DNA of 64,000 nt from Levilactobacillus zymae DSM 19395 (GCF_001434115.1 NZ_AZDW01000013.1:1-64000); one strand, 5' to 3'; shown: positions 26,938 through 35,813, counted from the stretch's first letter. Notes: a model not told the origin generated them from the letters alone. Made by a program: numbers and translations.

Positions 26938-27010
26938 TCTGAAAAAGACCACCGCAGCGGCGCATGGTGGGGTATAATTTAAAAAAACGGTAATGATTGT
27001 GGAGGATCCT

Positions 27011-28027
27011 ATGACACGAAAAGTGACGATTCGAGACCTCGCCGAGGCAGCTGGTGTTTCGGTCACGACGGTTTCACAAATTTTAAACGGTAAGGGTGAA
27101 CGGTTTAGTCTGGAGACGCGCCAACGCGTGCATCAACTCCAAGACAAGATGGGCTACGTCCCCGATTTTAACGCCCGCAACCTCATCATGAAATCTGCCC
27201 AAACCATCGGGGTGTTGGTGCCGAACCTGGGCAACCCCTTTTTTAGCATGTTCATCAAGGGGGTTCAAGCGGCCAGCCGGGAGCGCCACTTTATTCCGCT
27301 GATTTTTGGGGCCAATCACGACCAAGAACTCGAGAGTTACTACCTGCAGGAGTTGATCAAGCGGGCGGTTGACGGGCTGATCATTGCCAGCGCGTCCATC
27401 ACCGGGGAAGCCATCGATAATATTCTCAAGAAAAACGGCATACCGTACCTGCTGATCGACCAAAACGGGGGTCCCAGTCTGGACCGGATTCGCATCGACG
27501 ATACCCGGGGCGGGCAACTGGCGGCCCAGCACTTGGTAGCGTTGGGGCACCGCAAGATCGCGGTGGTCATGCCTGATCAGCCGACCCAGAACCTGACCGT
27601 GCGGTTGGCGGGTTTTCGCCAAACCCTGCAGGCGGCGGGAATCGCGTTTACCGATGCTAACGTGGTCCACTCGCCGATGACCAAGCTGGGCGGCTACCAA
27701 GCCACGGCGGCAATCGTGGCCCAGCAGCCCACGGCGGTCTTTGCCATTAACGACGAGACGGCGTTGGGGCTGATCCGGGGGTTACACGAACGGGGCCTGC
27801 GGGTGCCGGAAGACCTTTCCGTCCTGGGATACGATGACATTGATCTCGACGAATACGTGGTGCCGAAGCTAAGTAGCGTTCATCAACCGGTGGTGACCAT
27901 GGGGGAACAGGCCACGGAATTATTGATCAAGCGGATTCACAACCGTCGCCAAAGCGGTCAGACCGTGGATCTGCCGGTGGACTTGCGGCAGCGGGAAAGC
28001 ACGGGGCCGGTCGATTCACAGAAATAA
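27011..28027 (+). CDS. LacI/GalR family transcriptional regulator (RbsR-like)
   Basis: A 338-residue repressor with an N-terminal LacI helix-turn-helix (VTIRDLAEAAGVSVTTVSQILNG, here residues about 5-27) and a periplasmic-binding-protein-like effector domain with the RIDDTRGGQLAAQHL and YDDIDLDEYVVPKL patterns of ribose/purine-type regulators. ATG at 27011 lies just after GGAGG (27001-27005); an upstream ATG at 26993 lacks a site. rbsK follows and carries a LacI-type operator in its leader, so this protein is its likely regulator. The effector is presumably a pentose or its phosphate. Confidence 0.92.
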   Translation: MTRKVTIRDLAEAAGVSVTTVSQILNGKGERFSLETRQRVHQLQDKMGYVPDFNARNLIMKSAQTIGVLVPNLGNPFFSMFIKGVQAASRERHFIPLIFGANHDQELESYYLQELIKRAVDGLIIASASITGEAIDNILKKNGIPYLLIDQNGGPSLDRIRIDDTRGGQLAAQHLVALGHRKIAVVMPDQPTQNLTVRLAGFRQTLQAAGIAFTDANVVHSPMTKLGGYQATAAIVAQQPTAVFAINDETALGLIRGLHERGLRVPEDLSVLGYDDIDLDEYVVPKLSSVHQPVVTMGEQATELLIKRIHNRRQSGQTVDLPVDLRQRESTGPVDSQK

Positions 28028-28030
28028 TCC

Positions 28031-28059
28031 TTGTAAGCCTTTTCGGAATATGGTAATCT
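28031..28059 (+). promoter_or_regulatory. Promoter for rbsK
   Basis: TTGTAA (28031-28036), 17-nt spacer, TAATCT (28054-28059). TGTAAG and CTTACA form an inverted repeat around it (28032-28062). Confidence 0.65.
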
Positions 28060-28100
28060 TACAGGTAGCGAAAACGAACAATAATTTATGTCAGTGATGC

Positions 28101-28114
28101 GTAAAACGTTTTAC
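28101..28114 (+). promoter_or_regulatory. LacI-type operator upstream of rbsK
   Basis: GTAAAACGTTTTAC is a perfect 14-bp palindrome with the central CG typical of LacI-family operators. It lies downstream of the rbsK promoter in the leader, so a bound repressor could block elongation. It does not meet the cre consensus at the conserved TG. Confidence 0.78.
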
Positions 28115-28146
28115 ATGCGATAGAGAACGAAGGAGTGAAGGTCATT

Positions 28147-29067
28147 ATGGCAAATCAGGTGACAGTTTTAGGAAGTTTAAACGTGGATACGACGTTACGG
28201 TTAGCGCGGATGCCGCAACCGGGGGAAACGTTATCGACGGAAAATAAGACCAGTGCCGCTGGGGGTAAGGGTGCCAACCAGGCCGTCGCTGCTGCACGGG
28301 CCGGGGCCGTTACGCGGTTCATCGGTAAGGTCGGCAACGACGACGCGGGGCGGTTTATGGTGGAATCGTTGAATAACGACCACATCGATACCAGTGCCAT
28401 TGTGACCGATCAGACGGTGGGGACGGGTTCGGCGTTCATTCTGTTGGATGAAGCCGGCCAAAACAGTATTCTGGTTTACGGGGGCTCTAACCAACAAATC
28501 AAGTCGGCCGAAGTGACGGCCGTTGAAGCCGACATCGCCAAGGCGGACTTCTTGATCACCCAGTTCGAAACGCCACAAGCCGCCACCTTAACGGCCTTCA
28601 CGATTGCTAAGCAGCACGGTGTGACGACCATTTTGAATCCCGCACCGGCCGCTAAGATCGATCCGGCCATCCTGAAGGTGACGGACCTGGTCGTTCCGAA
28701 CGAAACGGAAAGTGCCATCTTAACGGGGATCGAAGTGACCGACGTGGCCTCTATGGACGCCAACGCCAAGAAGTTCCGGGAAATGGGCGCCAAAAATCTG
28801 ATCATCACGGTCGGCAGTAAGGGTGCTTACTATTCAACGCCGGCCGGGTCTGGCTTCGTTCCCGCCTTTAAGGTCAAGGCAGTGGATACCACGGCGGCCG
28901 GGGATACCTTCATTGGTGCGCTGAGTTCGCAATTAAAGCCGGACTTGAGCAATATCGAAACGGCGTTGGTCTTTGCTCAACGGGCCAGCTCCTTGACGGT
29001 TCAGGGCTTAGGGGCTATGCCATCGATTCCAACCTACGATCAAGTGATCGCGGCGAGCCAAAAGTAA
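28147..29067 (+). CDS. rbsK: Ribokinase
   Basis: PfkB-family sugar kinase that converts ribose to ribose 5-phosphate. It shows GSLNVDTTLR, AAGGKGANQAVAAARAG near the N terminus and the catalytic anion-hole motif DTTAAGDTFIGAL with the general base Asp. ATG at 28147 gives 306 residues; the frame can be extended 12 nt upstream to a GTG that overlaps the ribosome-binding site. No rbsD or ribose transporter is adjacent; the regulator is upstream and a transketolase downstream. Confidence 0.95.
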   Translation: MANQVTVLGSLNVDTTLRLARMPQPGETLSTENKTSAAGGKGANQAVAAARAGAVTRFIGKVGNDDAGRFMVESLNNDHIDTSAIVTDQTVGTGSAFILLDEAGQNSILVYGGSNQQIKSAEVTAVEADIAKADFLITQFETPQAATLTAFTIAKQHGVTTILNPAPAAKIDPAILKVTDLVVPNETESAILTGIEVTDVASMDANAKKFREMGAKNLIITVGSKGAYYSTPAGSGFVPAFKVKAVDTTAAGDTFIGALSSQLKPDLSNIETALVFAQRASSLTVQGLGAMPSIPTYDQVIAASQK

Positions 29068-29094
29068 TTTTTCAGAAAACTAACAAACTAAGCA

Positions 29095-29134
29095 GCGGTG
29101 TTTTTCGATTTTTTCGGAAAACACCGCTTTTTTT
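29095..29134 (+). terminator. Terminator after rbsK
   Basis: GCGGTGTTTT pairs with AAAACACCGC around a 13-nt loop, followed by seven T. Confidence 0.93.
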
Positions 29135-29238
29135 GACCACCCAAAACAACCGGTTGCAATTGGTATAGGAACGGTATAGTGGCCAATTTAAAATCTCGTT
29201 TCCGATAAACCCCGCTAAAATAACTTTTGTGAGAGGGG

Positions 29239-29267
29239 TTGCAATTATCACGTCGAATTGGTATAGT
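29239..29267 (+). promoter_or_regulatory. Promoter for transketolase
   Basis: TTGCAA (29239-29244), 17-nt spacer, TATAGT (29262-29267). A related sequence upstream, TTGCAA at 29154 with TATAGT at 29175, has only a 15-nt spacer and is a weaker candidate. Confidence 0.72.
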
Positions 29268-29291
29268 TAAAAAAGTCGATGAAGGACGTCG

Positions 29292-29307
29292 ATTTTACCG
29301 GTAAAAT
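29292..29307 (+). promoter_or_regulatory. Operator-like palindrome upstream of transketolase
   Basis: ATTTTACCGGTAAAAT is a perfect 16-bp palindrome located 25 nt downstream of the -10 box. It resembles LacI-family operators in having a central CG, but the half-sites are oriented differently from the rbsK operator, so the same regulator is not assured. The rest of the 312-nt gap holds the rbsK terminator and the promoters. Confidence 0.65.
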
Positions 29308-29379
29308 TAACGTTTAGCATCATCACTTAAAACGGATGGCCGTGAGTGGTCCGGTCAACTCAAAGCGAGGTTTTATGAG

Positions 29380-31404
29380 ATGTTAAATGAAAAAGCGATT
29401 GAACAACAAGCAAGTTTTGATGCAGTGGACACCCAAGCCGTGACGGCGGTGCGGATGCTCAGTATGGATATGATCTCCCGGGCCCGGTCCGGTCATCCGG
29501 GATTGCCGTTAGGCGTTGCGCCGATGGCCTACGTGTTATTCTCCCGGCATTTACGGGTGGACCCCTCGTTCCCTCAATGGTTCAACCGGGACCGGTTCGT
29601 GTTATCAGCCGGTCACGGCTCCGCGATGCTGTACAGCCTGTTGAACCTGAGTGGGTTTGCGGTCACTCGCGACGACTTGATGCATTTCCGCCAATTGGGC
29701 AGTAAGACGCCGGGACATCCGGAATACGGGGTGACGCCAGGGGTCGATGCCACGACCGGTCCGCTGGGCCAAGGGGTCGGCATGGCCGTAGGGATGGCCA
29801 TGGCGGAAAGCCACTTGGCGGCAACCTATAACCGGACCAATTACGCGGTCGTGGATCACTATACTTACGCCATTTGTGGTGACGGGGACCTGATGGAAGG
29901 GGTCGCCGCCGAAGCCGCTAGTTTAGCGGGTCAGCTACAATTAAACAAGCTGATCGTACTTTACGATTCTAACGACGTATCGTTGGATGGGCCCTTAAGT
30001 AACGCCTGCCACGATAACGTGGGCCAACGCTTCATGAGCTACGGTTGGAACTACTTAAGAGTGGAAAATGGCAACGATTTAGACGCCATCGATACCGCCA
30101 TCAACGCGGCCAAGGATAATCAAAACGGGCCGACCCTGATCGAAGTTAAGACCCAAATTGGGGCGGGGAGTCCTCATGCCGGAACTAACAAGGTTCACGG
30201 GGCCCCCCTGAATGCCGAAGACCTTGCCGCCACGCGGGACTTCTACAACTGGCATAACGATCCTTTCACGGTGCCCACGGCGGTGCATGATCGGTTCATG
30301 AGCACCATTAAGGCACGGGGCTGGGCCAGTCATCAGGAATGGTCGAACTTGGTGGCCCATTACTCTAACGCGGAACCTGGGTTGGCCGCTCAATTCGCGC
30401 AGGGCATCAGTCAAACTTTACCGAAAGACTTGGCGGAACAACTGCCGACCTACTACAAAAAAGATCAATTGGCTTCCCGGGCCAGCGGTCACGAGATCCT
30501 GCAACGGATCAGTGCCGCGTGCCCGAACCTCTGGGGGGGCTCAGCCGATCTCTTCAGTTCTAACAAGACCAACGTGGCCGATGAAGACCGGTTCAGTGCG
30601 ACGAACCGGACGGGCAAGAACCTGTGGTTTGGGGTCCGGGAATTTGCGGAAGCCGCCGCGATGAACGGGATTGCGCTCCACGGGGGCACCCGGGTTTACG
30701 GGTCGACGTTCTTCGTCTTCTCGGATTACATGAAGGGGGCCATTCGGTTGGCCGCTTTGCAAAAGCTGCCGGTCATCTACGTGTTTACGCACGATTCCTT
30801 GGCCGTCGGGGAAGATGGGCCGACCCACGAACCCGTCGAACAGTTGGCGGCGTTGCGGTCGATTCCGGGACTGACGGTGTACCGGCCCGCCGATGGTAAC
30901 GAAACCGCGGCGGCCTGGTTAGCGGCGTTGCAAGCCACCGACCACCCAACGGCCATCGTCTTGACACGGCAAGGGTTGCCGACGTTACCGAAGCCCGCAC
31001 AACGGGTCCACGCCGGGGTTAAACGCGGCGGTTACGTCGTGGCCGACGCGCAGGACCAAGCCGAAGGGATTCTCATCGCTTCGGGTTCCGAGGTCCAAGT
31101 CGCCTTGACGGCGCAAAAGCAACTGTTGGCACAAGGGCACGACGTTCGGGTCGTTTCTATTCCGAGTTTTGAAGCCTTCAACCAACAGTCGGCGGATTAC
31201 CGAGAAAAGGTCTTGCCTAAGGCCTTACGGCGGCGGGTCGCCATCGAAATGGCGAGCGGCTTAGGCTGGTGCCAATACACCGGTTTAGACGGCGCAATCA
31301 TTTCCCAAGACCGGTTTGGGGCCAGTGGGAACGGCGAACAGGTCATTGCCATGGCCGGGTTTACGCCGGAACGGGTCGTCCAAACGTACCTTAATTTAAA
31401 CTAG
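29380..31404 (+). CDS. tkt: Transketolase
   Basis: Thiamine-diphosphate enzyme that moves two-carbon units between pentose and triose/hexose phosphates. It has the expected features: SGHPGLPLG near the N terminus, the TPP/Mg motif GDGDLMEG ending with SNDVSLDG, and the TPP pyrimidine region HDSLAVGEDGPTHEPVEQ. The length is 674 residues. ATG at 29380 follows AGCGAGG. With rbsK and the LacI-type regulator it forms a probable pentose-use group, but it has its own promoter and terminator. Confidence 0.96.
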   Translation: MLNEKAIEQQASFDAVDTQAVTAVRMLSMDMISRARSGHPGLPLGVAPMAYVLFSRHLRVDPSFPQWFNRDRFVLSAGHGSAMLYSLLNLSGFAVTRDDLMHFRQLGSKTPGHPEYGVTPGVDATTGPLGQGVGMAVGMAMAESHLAATYNRTNYAVVDHYTYAICGDGDLMEGVAAEAASLAGQLQLNKLIVLYDSNDVSLDGPLSNACHDNVGQRFMSYGWNYLRVENGNDLDAIDTAINAAKDNQNGPTLIEVKTQIGAGSPHAGTNKVHGAPLNAEDLAATRDFYNWHNDPFTVPTAVHDRFMSTIKARGWASHQEWSNLVAHYSNAEPGLAAQFAQGISQTLPKDLAEQLPTYYKKDQLASRASGHEILQRISAACPNLWGGSADLFSSNKTNVADEDRFSATNRTGKNLWFGVREFAEAAAMNGIALHGGTRVYGSTFFVFSDYMKGAIRLAALQKLPVIYVFTHDSLAVGEDGPTHEPVEQLAALRSIPGLTVYRPADGNETAAAWLAALQATDHPTAIVLTRQGLPTLPKPAQRVHAGVKRGGYVVADAQDQAEGILIASGSEVQVALTAQKQLLAQGHDVRVVSIPSFEAFNQQSADYREKVLPKALRRRVAIEMASGLGWCQYTGLDGAIISQDRFGASGNGEQVIAMAGFTPERVVQTYLNLN

Positions 31405-31420
31405 TTCACCCCATTAAAAT

Positions 31421-31452
31421 AAAAGATCAGGTCGGGAGACCTGATCTTTTTT
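31421..31452 (+). terminator. Terminator after transketolase
   Basis: AAAAGATCAGGTC pairs with GACCTGATCTTTT around GGGA, then T. Confidence 0.94.
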
Positions 31453-31463
31453 GGGTGATTAAC

Positions 31464-31492
31464 TAGTCACCGCCTAAGATTATTGGTATATT
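31464..31492 (+). promoter_or_regulatory. Candidate promoter for the YkfC-like gene
   Basis: TAGTCA (31464-31469), 17-nt spacer, TATATT (31487-31492). Confidence 0.55.
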
Positions 31493-31520
31493 TGAGGCAA
31501 ATGGATTTGGAGGCGGTTTT

Positions 31521-32411
31521 ATGGAAATTCGACGGGTAAAGGTGCCGACGGCTATCGTGTGGGCCGCACCGACCAAAGCTAAGGTGGCGCAGGCCTATTT
31601 TAACGCACCGGATATTGCAACGTGGCTGGCCCAATTAAGCGTCACGGACCAAGCGGCGTTGGCGGACCAAAATACGATGGTGACCCAGGCGTTGTTAAAC
31701 GACCGGGTGATCTTAGACCAAGTGCAGGGCGACTGGGCCCACGTCTTTGTGAAACGGCAGGCCACGCGATTAGAACGCCGGGGATACCCGGGCTGGTTAC
31801 CGGTACGTCAACTGACCGCACGTGATCAGGAACTCGATTATCCTACGACTACGGTCCGGTTAGTCCAGGCGGAAACGCCGTTATTGGACGATCAGGGACA
31901 GGTCGAACTAACGCTTCCCTTGGGAACGGTCTTGACCACGACGGGACAGGACGCCCAACACATCCAGGTTTTGACCCCGTTAGGTAGCGGAAAAATCAGT
32001 GCTCAGGCTGCCCGGTTGACCCTGGGCGGGGTCGACGATGGGGACCGTTTATTGGCACTGGGACGAGAATTTTTGGGGACCCCTTACTTATGGGGCGGCA
32101 TTACGCCACAGGGATTTGACTGTTCCGGATTGGTCTATGCGTTACACCGGGCGTTAGATTACGCAATTCCCCGGGATGCTCAGGACCAATTTACCAGCGG
32201 GTATCCCATCGCGCCCGAAGCCTTAGCCCCCGGCGACCTGGTCTTCTTTGCGCATGATCACGGGACCGGGGCCATTCATCACGTGGGCATTTACGCGGGC
32301 AAGGGCCAGATGCTGCACGCGCCTAAGCCTGGCGAAACCGTGACGCTGACGTCGCTGGCTCAGGCACCGTACGCGGCCGAATATGCGGGCGGTCGCCGGT
32401 TCTGGCAATAA
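31521..32411 (+). CDS. YkfC-like NlpC/P60 muropeptide endopeptidase
   Basis: A 296-residue protein without a signal peptide. Residues about 1-170 have bacterial SH3-like character; residues 175-296 are an NlpC/P60 cysteine peptidase with Cys in FDCSGLVY, His in HHVGIYAG and a third His in LHAPKPG. This layout is that of YkfC, which cuts gamma-D-Glu-diamino-acid bonds in short peptides with a free N-terminal L-Ala, inside the cell. It fits peptidoglycan recycling with MurQ and the peptide-binding lipoprotein upstream. ATG at 31521 follows GGAGG. Confidence 0.85.
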   Translation: MEIRRVKVPTAIVWAAPTKAKVAQAYFNAPDIATWLAQLSVTDQAALADQNTMVTQALLNDRVILDQVQGDWAHVFVKRQATRLERRGYPGWLPVRQLTARDQELDYPTTTVRLVQAETPLLDDQGQVELTLPLGTVLTTTGQDAQHIQVLTPLGSGKISAQAARLTLGGVDDGDRLLALGREFLGTPYLWGGITPQGFDCSGLVYALHRALDYAIPRDAQDQFTSGYPIAPEALAPGDLVFFAHDHGTGAIHHVGIYAGKGQMLHAPKPGETVTLTSLAQAPYAAEYAGGRRFWQ

Positions 32412-32514
32412 TAAGAATCCTCTAAGGTCACGGGTGACCCCGCACGGAGCGGGGGAGGCCATGCTATACTAGGCCTAGGGTCAGATAATATTCGTGAAAG
32501 AAGAGGACAGATTA

Positions 32515-33555
32515 ATGAAAGCCAAACGACTTTTACTAGGTCTTGCCACGGTCACGGCAGCCTTGGCCTTAGGGGGCCATGCGTTAGCCGGTCACGCGGA
32601 TACGACCGATACCACGGACAGCAGTTCGGTGGTAAGTGATAGCAGTTCCACGACCAGTGATAGTGGCAGTACCGTCCAAACCAAGGCGCTCTCGAAGGCC
32701 TACGTGGTCTACGGGGCCGGTCTGGCGAGTGAAGACAAGGACTCGGTAGCGACCGCGTTAGGCGTTAAATCGAACTACGCGGCCTTGACCGCCACGGGAA
32801 GCGACTACGCTAAATATCTAAATTCGGCGGGAACCACGGACGCCAGTATGATCAGCTCGGTGGCGTTAGCGCCGGCCGATCCCGGTTCGGGCGTCAAGGT
32901 CAATATTGCTAAGTATAACGGCAGTAATAACATTACGCAGGTGACGGCTCAACAGTATTCCATGGTCGCGACCATGGCGGGCGTCAAAGATGTGATCATT
33001 ACGGTCACGGCCGACAAGTCGGTGTCCGGTGAATCCGCGTTGACCGGGGTCTACAAGGCCTTAGCCGCCGATGGGTTAACCTTGAATGCGGAAAATACCC
33101 AAGCTGCCAACGGGGTGTTGGACGCCACCCAACCGGCCATCAACGATAACAGTAGCGATAAGAAGTATCCCGGTAAGCTGATGGCGGCCGTGGGGTCGGT
33201 CTCCTCGGATTTGGCCAAGCAACGGCAAAACGGCAACGACCTGGCCACTAAGGCCGACATCGAAGCCATGCTGCAAAAGGCTTTAGCCAAGCAGGGAATC
33301 ACCAATCAAACCACGCAAACCCAAATCAACAATATTTCGATTGCGTTGAGTAAGGTGCAACAAGCACCGGTCTCGACCAGCAAAAACTACGTGTCTAACG
33401 TGAAGAACGTTGCCAATAATCTGGCTAACAGCATTGGCAATAAGATGGCGAGCGTGAAGGACTTTGCGAATAGTGCGGACGCCAAACAAGCGGAGAACTT
33501 CATCGTCCGAATCTGGCACCAAATCGTGAACTTCTTTACGGGGCTATTTAACTAG
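32515..33555 (+). CDS. Secreted DUF1002 family protein
   Basis: A 346-residue exported protein. ATG at 32515, after AGAGG, starts a typical Sec signal (MKAKRLLLGLATVTAALALG) with probable cleavage near ALAGHA, followed by an Asp/Ser/Thr-rich stretch and then the DUF1002 domain (related to B. subtilis YpuA), recognisable from YVVYGAGLA, a helical core with KYNGSNNITQVTAQQY, and ALAKQGITN. No catalytic motif is known. A Lys/Ala-rich C-terminal helix ends in a hydrophobic segment (FIVRIWHQIVNFFTGLF), which may bind membrane. Confidence 0.85.
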   Translation: MKAKRLLLGLATVTAALALGGHALAGHADTTDTTDSSSVVSDSSSTTSDSGSTVQTKALSKAYVVYGAGLASEDKDSVATALGVKSNYAALTATGSDYAKYLNSAGTTDASMISSVALAPADPGSGVKVNIAKYNGSNNITQVTAQQYSMVATMAGVKDVIITVTADKSVSGESALTGVYKALAADGLTLNAENTQAANGVLDATQPAINDNSSDKKYPGKLMAAVGSVSSDLAKQRQNGNDLATKADIEAMLQKALAKQGITNQTTQTQINNISIALSKVQQAPVSTSKNYVSNVKNVANNLANSIGNKMASVKDFANSADAKQAENFIVRIWHQIVNFFTGLFN

Positions 33556-33579
33556 CTTGAGATAGATACTGAACAAATT

Positions 33580-33603
33580 AACGGGCATTTAGCCCGTTTT
33601 TTT
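33580..33603 (+). terminator. Terminator after the DUF1002 gene
   Basis: AACGGGC, loop ATTTA, GCCCGTT, then a T-run. Confidence 0.94.
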
Positions 33604-34039
33604 GTGGTCAGCAACCGATTTCACAATAACGGGGAGCAGCCGGGATATTGTAGAATACAAAAAGCGTTGGGCCGAATAGATTGTAGACTACAATTGTTGG
33701 GAAAATTTACCGGAATTTTTGAATAATTAATCAGGTAGGCCAACTGATTGCAGTAGCGAAATGAACGCTTGTTCTCTTAAAACGGATGATTAGTTGTTGG
33801 TATGATAGCGTTATGAAGGGAAAAGCAGAAATGTAATCGTTTTAGTAGAACACACGTTTCGGGATAAAAATTCGTTAATCTTTTCTTAATAATTCACAAG
33901 AAACGCGCAAAACGTGTGGTAAGATGGATTTGTAATTCGTATTCGTTATGAACCAACGGGGATCAAGCGGAATTCTGATCAGAATTTCGTGGGGGAATGC
34001 ATCAGTAAAAATTGAGGAATAAAGGACGTGTGTGTGGAA
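33604..34039 (+). promoter_or_regulatory. Long regulatory region upstream of the LysM-P60 gene
   Basis: About 430 nt without a gene. It holds two related inverted repeats, ATTGTAGAATACAA (33647-33660) and ATTGTAGACTACAAT (33680-33694), 33 nt apart; a tandem TTAAT-N6-TTAAT (33875-33890) like OmpR-family response-regulator sites; and a 9-bp inverted repeat CACACGTTT/AAACGTGTG (33851-33859, 33910-33918) that brackets it. TAAGAT at 33920-33925 is the likely -10 and has no good -35, as expected of an activated promoter. Confidence 0.55.
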
Positions 34040-35701
34040 ATGAGTACAGAACAGCGAAAAACGAAAGTCGCAGTTGGCGTTGTCGGCGCTCTCGGGGCCT
34101 TAGCCGCCGGCGCACAAATGACGGCTAGCGCCAATAGTATTCAGGTTCAATCCGGCGATACGGTTTGGGGACTTTCCCAGAAGTATGGCGTCTCGATCCA
34201 AACCCTAGAAGAACAAAATTCATTAGATACGAACACCGATTTAATTTTTGTCGGGCAACGGTTGCAAGTTAAAACGGCGAACCCGCAAATTGACTATACG
34301 GTCAAGTCTGGCGATACCCTGTGGGATTTAGCCCAGCACTATCACACCACGGTCGCCCAATTGCAAAAGGCCAATCATTTAACGGGGGACATGCTGAGTG
34401 TCGGACAAAAACTGGTCATCCCGCAAGCTAAACAACAGGCGACCACCACGGCGCCCGCGACCAATCCCACGGTAGCGGCCACCACGCCATCGGCTAGTCG
34501 GCAGATCACCCAAAAGGCCAACGCCTTTCAGGCCCAGATCTTAGCGCAACAACAAGCGGCGGCTAGTCAACAACAGCAACGGCAGAGTAGTAGTACGCCG
34601 ACCGTCACTAGTCAGTCCTCCACGGCCAGTGCTCAGAGTTCGTCAACCGTTGCGGCGACCTCCGAGGCGACCCAACGGACGAGTTCCACTACGGCGGTCT
34701 CTCGTGCCCAGCATACGGCGACGTCCCGGGTCACCACGCCGGCAAAAGCCACGAGTTCGGCGACTCAATCGACGTCAGCGACCACGCCACGCCAGTCGAG
34801 TGCGGCGGCCACTACTTCAACGACCCAGTCAGCGGCTGTAAGCGCAACGACGAGTACGCCGAAGACGAGTTCCGTGGCTCCTTCAACGAGTCAGCAGGTC
34901 CAGTCTGCGACGACCCAACCAACCACGACACCGACTAGTCGGGCTAAGACCGTTAAGCGGGTGACCCGTTCGGCGACCCCGAAGGCCACGACGCCTTCCA
35001 AGGCCGCTCAGTCAACTGCCACGAGTTCGGCAACTAGTCAGTCGGTAGCGTCGTCAACGCCAAAGACCAAGACGGTGACGACGCCAAAGGCCCAAAAGAC
35101 GTCGAAGACTACGACGGCCACGACTTATAGCGCAACGGTGACCAGCAGTAGCAGTTCTGCGACGACGCAAACCAGTTCGTCGACGTCAGCGGCTGCTCAG
35201 ACCAGTTCACAAGCCACGGCCACGTCTCAACCGAAGACGACCACTAAGACCCCTAAGGCCACCAAAGCCGCAACTTCAACGACGGCTACCAACACCAGCA
35301 GTTCGAGTACCACCACTAAAAAGAATACTGCCGGTTTGACCAGTGGTTCCGTCACGGGACTGGCTTTAAAATTAGCTTCGGCCAACATCCCTTACGTTTG
35401 GGGTGGGTCTTCACTGAGCGGGATGGATTGCTCTGGCTTAGTGGCGTACGTTTACCAGCACGCCATGGGCATCAGTCTGCCTCACAGTACCACGGCCCAA
35501 GAGGGCATGGTCTCCACGCATTCCGTGGGTTCGGCTAAGCCCGGGGACATTCTGTTCTGGGGAAGCCACGGGTCGACGTACCACGATGCCATTTACTTAG
35601 GAAACAATCAATTTGTGGCCGCACCACAACCCGGACAAAACGTGTCGGTCCAACAGATCAGCAAGTACTTTATGCCGTCCTTTGCCGGCACGGTCAAGTA
35701 A
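34040..35701 (+). CDS. Secreted LysM-NlpC/P60 cell-wall hydrolase
   Basis: A 553-residue peptidoglycan hydrolase. After a signal-like hydrophobic N terminus (VAVGVVGALGALAAGAQ, cut near ASAN) come two LysM domains (about residues 33-78 and 87-131), then about 300 residues of Ser/Thr/Ala/Gln-rich linker that is probably glycosylated, and a C-terminal NlpC/P60 domain with WGGSSLSGMDCSGLV and HDAIYLG. The usual third catalytic His is Ala (FVAAPQPG). It likely cleaves stem peptides for daughter cell separation. The start is ATG 34040 or GTG 34034; AAAGGA at 34021-34026 is better spaced for the GTG. Confidence 0.92.
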   Translation: MSTEQRKTKVAVGVVGALGALAAGAQMTASANSIQVQSGDTVWGLSQKYGVSIQTLEEQNSLDTNTDLIFVGQRLQVKTANPQIDYTVKSGDTLWDLAQHYHTTVAQLQKANHLTGDMLSVGQKLVIPQAKQQATTTAPATNPTVAATTPSASRQITQKANAFQAQILAQQQAAASQQQQRQSSSTPTVTSQSSTASAQSSSTVAATSEATQRTSSTTAVSRAQHTATSRVTTPAKATSSATQSTSATTPRQSSAAATTSTTQSAAVSATTSTPKTSSVAPSTSQQVQSATTQPTTTPTSRAKTVKRVTRSATPKATTPSKAAQSTATSSATSQSVASSTPKTKTVTTPKAQKTSKTTTATTYSATVTSSSSSATTQTSSSTSAAAQTSSQATATSQPKTTTKTPKATKAATSTTATNTSSSSTTTKKNTAGLTSGSVTGLALKLASANIPYVWGGSSLSGMDCSGLVAYVYQHAMGISLPHSTTAQEGMVSTHSVGSAKPGDILFWGSHGSTYHDAIYLGNNQFVAAPQPGQNVSVQQISKYFMPSFAGTVK

Positions 35702-35784
35702 CTACCGCTATTGCGCGGTCAAGATGATTTAGCTTAAATTTTTGACCATTTTTGCGTGGGTGCCGAAATTTTTTAAGATAATCG

Positions 35785-35813
35785 TTAACAAATCCGAATA
35801 CGCGTGGTATTAT
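35785..35813 (+). promoter_or_regulatory. Promoter for the small coiled-coil gene
   Basis: TTAACA (35785-35790), 17-nt spacer, TATTAT (35808-35813). Confidence 0.7.

Noticed and set aside
27083-27700. 205-residue minus-strand open frame
   Set aside because: Antisense to the LacI-type regulator; no ribosome-binding site or recognisable domain.
28101-28114. cre site before rbsK
   Set aside because: The palindrome lacks the TG and CA at the consensus positions; it fits a LacI-type specific operator better.
34450-35330. Tandem DNA repeats in the LysM-P60 gene
   Set aside because: The ACG/AGT-rich low complexity reflects a Ser/Thr/Ala linker; no exact repeat unit is maintained at DNA level.
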